Below are positions 61,499-64,000 of a stretch of DNA of 64,000 nucleotides, piece by piece. The stretch lies in assembly GCA_964477035.1 (NCBI GenBank), contig CAYZCW010000005.1:124001-188000 (forward strand). The letters run 5' to 3'. The position numbers were made by a program, and so were the translations under genes. This DNA comes from SLSG01 sp964477035 (GTDB taxonomy: Bacteria; Bacteroidota; Bacteroidia; Bacteroidales; UBA7960). Every line of letters starts with the position of its first letter. The first letter of the stretch is position 1. The notes beneath the pieces were generated by a model that worked only from the letters and a program-made list of their open reading frames with translations, was not told where the DNA came from and ran no database searches.

Positions 61499-61529
61499 AA
61501 TTACTCAGCGCGTTGAGTAAATTGTAAGC
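61492..61529 (+). repeat. 38-bp repeat, downstream copy
   Basis: TGAGTAA-AA-TTACTCA plus TTGAGTAA. It includes the stop codon of the ATPase gene and lies 84 bp before metH. Confidence 0.8.
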
Positions 61530-61580
61530 CAGGGCCAGAAGAGCTGGCAGGGGTAAGGCTCGACAGGGAAAGATACTCCG

Positions 61581-61588
61581 TATATTTG
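61581..61588 (+). promoter_or_regulatory. putative -7 box of metH
   Basis: TATATTTG, 25 bp before the ATG. No clear TTG box at -33. No cobalamin or SAM riboswitch was recognised in the short leader. Confidence 0.35.
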
Positions 61589-61613
61589 CAATACCTTATT
61601 CCACTAAACCTTT

Positions 61614-64000
61614 ATGCAAGGACTGCCAAGATCGGATGCATTTCACCGCCTTGAGGCGGCCCTGAAGCAGCGCGTGATGGTGCTCGACGGGGCCATGGGG
61701 ACCATGATCCAGCGTTACAGGCTGGAGGAGGCCGATTACCACAATGCAGCGGTTGATGCGGTATTGGAGCGAGGTGTTGGCGGGTCGCCGGGAAATGGTG
61801 TTGGCGGACCGCCGGGGCGCAGCGACACACCGCTAAAGGGGAATATGGACCTGCTGCCCCTGACGCGGCCCGATGTGATCCGGGAGATCCACCGGGCATA
61901 CGTGGAGGCCGGAGCCGAGCTGATCGAAACGGCCACCTTCAATGCCAATGCCATCTCCCAAAGCGACTACTGCACGGAGCCCCTGGTGCGCGACATGAAT
62001 GTCGCGGCGGCCCGGCTGGCACGCGAAGCGGCCGGCACCCAGGCCTTCGTACTCGGAACGATGGGTCCGACGAACCGCACCGCCTCCCTCTCTCCCAGGG
62101 TGGAGGACCCCGGCTACCGCAACGTGACGTTCGACCAGCTTGCCGCGGCCTACCGCGAACAGGCCGAGGCCCTGCTCGAAGGGGGGGTGGATGCCTTCCT
62201 GGTGGAGACGATCTTTGACACCCTGAACGCCAAGGCGGCCCTCTTTGCCCTGCTGGAAATGTTTGAGGCGCACGGCCAGCGCTGGCCCATTTTCATCTCG
62301 GGCACGATCGTGGATGCGAGCGGACGCACCCTGTCGGGTCAGACGCTGGAGGCCTTCTACCACTCGGTGCGCCATGCCGACCCCCTGGTGATCGGGTTCA
62401 ACTGCTCCCTGGGCGCGTCCCTGCTCAGGCCCTACATCCGGGAGCTGGCGGCTTTGGCCGGTTGTTACGTGAGCGCGCATCCCAACGCGGGCATGCCCAA
62501 CCAGTTCGGGGAGTACGACCAGACGGCCGACCAGATGGCCGGGGAAGTGAAGGATTTTGTCCGGCAGGGATGGGTGAATGTGATCGGGGGCTGCTGCGGC
62601 ACCACCCCGGAGCATATCCAGCGCATCGCGGCGGTGGTAAGGGAAGTTGAGGGCGCCGCCCTGAGGGTCCCGGCCGGGCTGGTGGGAGCCGGTGGCGAAG
62701 AACCTGAATCCGGTAGCGGAGAACCGGGAGCTGCTGCCGCGGGCGCTTCCGGCGGGGGAACCGAACCCACGGTATTCGCCGGTCTTGAAGCCCTGGTGCT
62801 GCGGCCGGATTCGAATTTTCTGAATGTCGGGGAGCGGACCAATGTGGCGGGCTCCACAAGGTTTGCCCGGCTGATCCGCGAAGGCAGATACGAGGAGGCG
62901 CTGGAGGTGGCGCGCCACCAGGTGGAAGGCGGGGCGCAGATGATCGACGTCTGCATGGACGATGCGATGCTCAACGGGCAGGAGGCCATGACGCGGTTTC
63001 TGAATGTGATCGCCACGGAGCCGGACATCGCCCGGGTGCCGGTGATGATAGACTCCTCCAGGTGGGAGGTCTATGAAGCGGGACTCAAATGTGTGCAGGG
63101 CAAGCCGGTGGTGAACTCCATCAGCCTGAAGGACGGAGAGGAGGCGTTCCGGCAGCGGGCTGCCCTGATCCGGAAGTACGGGGCGGCGGTGATCGTCATG
63201 CTGTTCGATGAGGCGGGACAGGCCGATTCGTATGAGCGCAAGATCGCCATCGCAGAACGGTCTTACCACATCCTGGTGAAGGAGGAGGGATTCCCGCCCC
63301 AGGATGTGATCATCGATCCCAATGTGCTGGCGGTGGCCACGGGCATCGAGGAGCACAACCATTATGCGGTCGACTACATCCGCGCCACCCGCTGGATCAA
63401 GGAGAACCTGCCCCTGGCCAGGGTGTCGGGCGGGGTGTCGAACCTGTCGTTCGCCTTCCGTGGCAACCAGGCGGTGCGCGAGGCCATGCACGCGGTGTTC
63501 CTCTACCACGCCATCCAGGCGGGGATGGACATGGGCATCGTGAACCCGGCCCTGCTGGAGGTGTACGACGAGGTGGAGCCTGGTCTGCTGAAGTATGCCG
63601 AAGATGTGGTGCTGAACCGCCGCAAGGATGCCACCGAGCGCCTCCTGGCGCTGGCCGCCAGGGTGGAAGGCAGGAAGACGGGCGAAAAGGAGGCCGCGCA
63701 GTGGCGCTCGTGGCCGGTCGAAAGGCGGTTGGGCCATGCCCTGGTAAAAGGGATCACGGAATTTGTGGAGGCCGACGTGGAGGAGGCCCGCCGGAAACTG
63801 CCCTTCGCGCTGGATGTGATCGAAGGACCCCTCATGGAGGGCATGGGGGTCGTGGGCGATTTGTTTGGCTCGGGAAAGATGTTCCTGCCGCAGGTGGTGA
63901 AAAGCGCCCGCGTGATGAAACAGGCGGTGGGCTACCTGACCCCGTACATCGACGCGGAGAAGGCTGCGGCGGCCCATGCGGCGGAAGCAGCCGCCGGGAT
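61614..64000 (+). CDS. metH: cobalamin-dependent methionine synthase, 3' partial
   Basis: 795 codons visible, running off the window. The N-terminal homocysteine-binding domain begins D-G-A-M-G-T-M-I-Q and holds the zinc cysteines in G-F-N-C-S (~263-267) and G-G-C-C-G-T-T-P-E-H (~326-335). The pterin-binding domain follows (N-V-G-E-R-T-N-V-A-G-S, ~405-415), then the start of the cobalamin module. It remethylates homocysteine from methyl-tetrahydrofolate. Two odd insertions are seen: a Gly/Pro-rich stretch at ~46-62 and a Gly/Ala/Glu-rich linker at ~355-385. Confidence 0.95.
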   Translation, partial: MQGLPRSDAFHRLEAALKQRVMVLDGAMGTMIQRYRLEEADYHNAAVDAVLERGVGGSPGNGVGGPPGRSDTPLKGNMDLLPLTRPDVIREIHRAYVEAGAELIETATFNANAISQSDYCTEPLVRDMNVAAARLAREAAGTQAFVLGTMGPTNRTASLSPRVEDPGYRNVTFDQLAAAYREQAEALLEGGVDAFLVETIFDTLNAKAALFALLEMFEAHGQRWPIFISGTIVDASGRTLSGQTLEAFYHSVRHADPLVIGFNCSLGASLLRPYIRELAALAGCYVSAHPNAGMPNQFGEYDQTADQMAGEVKDFVRQGWVNVIGGCCGTTPEHIQRIAAVVREVEGAALRVPAGLVGAGGEEPESGSGEPGAAAAGASGGGTEPTVFAGLEALVLRPDSNFLNVGERTNVAGSTRFARLIREGRYEEALEVARHQVEGGAQMIDVCMDDAMLNGQEAMTRFLNVIATEPDIARVPVMIDSSRWEVYEAGLKCVQGKPVVNSISLKDGEEAFRQRAALIRKYGAAVIVMLFDEAGQADSYERKIAIAERSYHILVKEEGFPPQDVIIDPNVLAVATGIEEHNHYAVDYIRATRWIKENLPLARVSGGVSNLSFAFRGNQAVREAMHAVFLYHAIQAGMDMGIVNPALLEVYDEVEPGLLKYAEDVVLNRRKDATERLLALAARVEGRKTGEKEAAQWRSWPVERRLGHALVKGITEFVEADVEEARRKLPFALDVIEGPLMEGMGVVGDLFGSGKMFLPQVVKSARVMKQAVGYLTPYIDAEKAAAAHAAEAAAG

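Noticed and set aside
61833..63977. 714-aa open frame on the minus strand
   Set aside because: It lies antisense within metH, is His/Gly/Arg-rich as expected from GC-rich antisense codons, and shows no family motif.

Overview
The window comes from a member of the Bacteroidota. The evidence is C-terminal type IX secretion (T9SS) sorting domains, a PID-CTERM-like small protein, several matches to the Bacteroidota promoter form TTG-N19/20-TAnnTTTG, and the gene content. It fits an anaerobic or marine Bacteroidales/Marinilabiliales-like organism, but I cannot place the genus. No rRNA or tRNA was seen.

Layout. (1) 1-6.5 kb: two large paralogous T9SS-secreted proteins, with a 69-aa PID-CTERM-like protein and a strong terminator between them. 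(2) 6.8-13.4 kb: a HicA-HicB-SecB-like toxin-antitoxin-chaperone set, a PiT phosphate transporter bracketed by 28-bp direct repeats, a putative exosortase substrate, a winged-helix regulator, and the DarT/DarG ADP-ribosylation toxin-antitoxin pair. (3) 13.5-19.1 kb: a Wzi-type outer-membrane protein gene whose 3' 1.4 kb is repeated 3609 bp downstream; between the copies lie a candidate small RNA, a DUF3800 gene and an unknown gene. (4) 20.1-46.3 kb: a surface-polysaccharide locus. It contains the legionaminic/sialic-acid-type nonulosonate pathway (LegB, LegC, LegH/NeuD, LegI, LegG, a PtmE-like enzyme, LegF), Wzx, Wzy-like and PglC-like proteins, glycosyltransferases, a bi-domain oxidoreductase, WecB, a heparinase-like lyase, and an ACP/ketoreductase/KAS III/acyltransferase cassette. 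An Abi_2 (HEPN) gene interrupts it. (5) 46.3-49.6 kb: an AT-rich decayed stretch with a TIR-like pseudogene, unknown genes, an IS66 remnant and the 3' end of a GDP-fucose synthase gene. (6) 49.7-54.8 kb: GC-rich sugar aminotransferase, FemAB-like protein, exosortase 1 and a WbpM/CapD-type dehydratase. (7) 54.8-60.2 kb: a mosaic bounded on both sides by inverted IS21-like ends. It holds two proteins with a P-V-P-L-A-x-W / transmembrane / basic C-terminus, exosortase 2, an AAA-DUF4143 ATPase, a 118-bp identical repeat pair and, just outside, a deleted ATPase pseudogene. (8) 60.2-64 kb: an AAA-DUF4143 gene bounded by 38-bp repeats, then the 5' part of metH.

How it fits together: the polysaccharide genes would make, flip, polymerise and decorate a nonulosonate-containing surface glycan. 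Two exosortases and three proteins with matching C-terminal signals suggest a protein-sorting pathway coupled to that glycan, running beside T9SS. Toxin-antitoxin and abortive-infection-like genes (TAC, DarTG, Abi_2, TIR relic, possibly DUF3800) are scattered through the locus, so it also has defence-island character.
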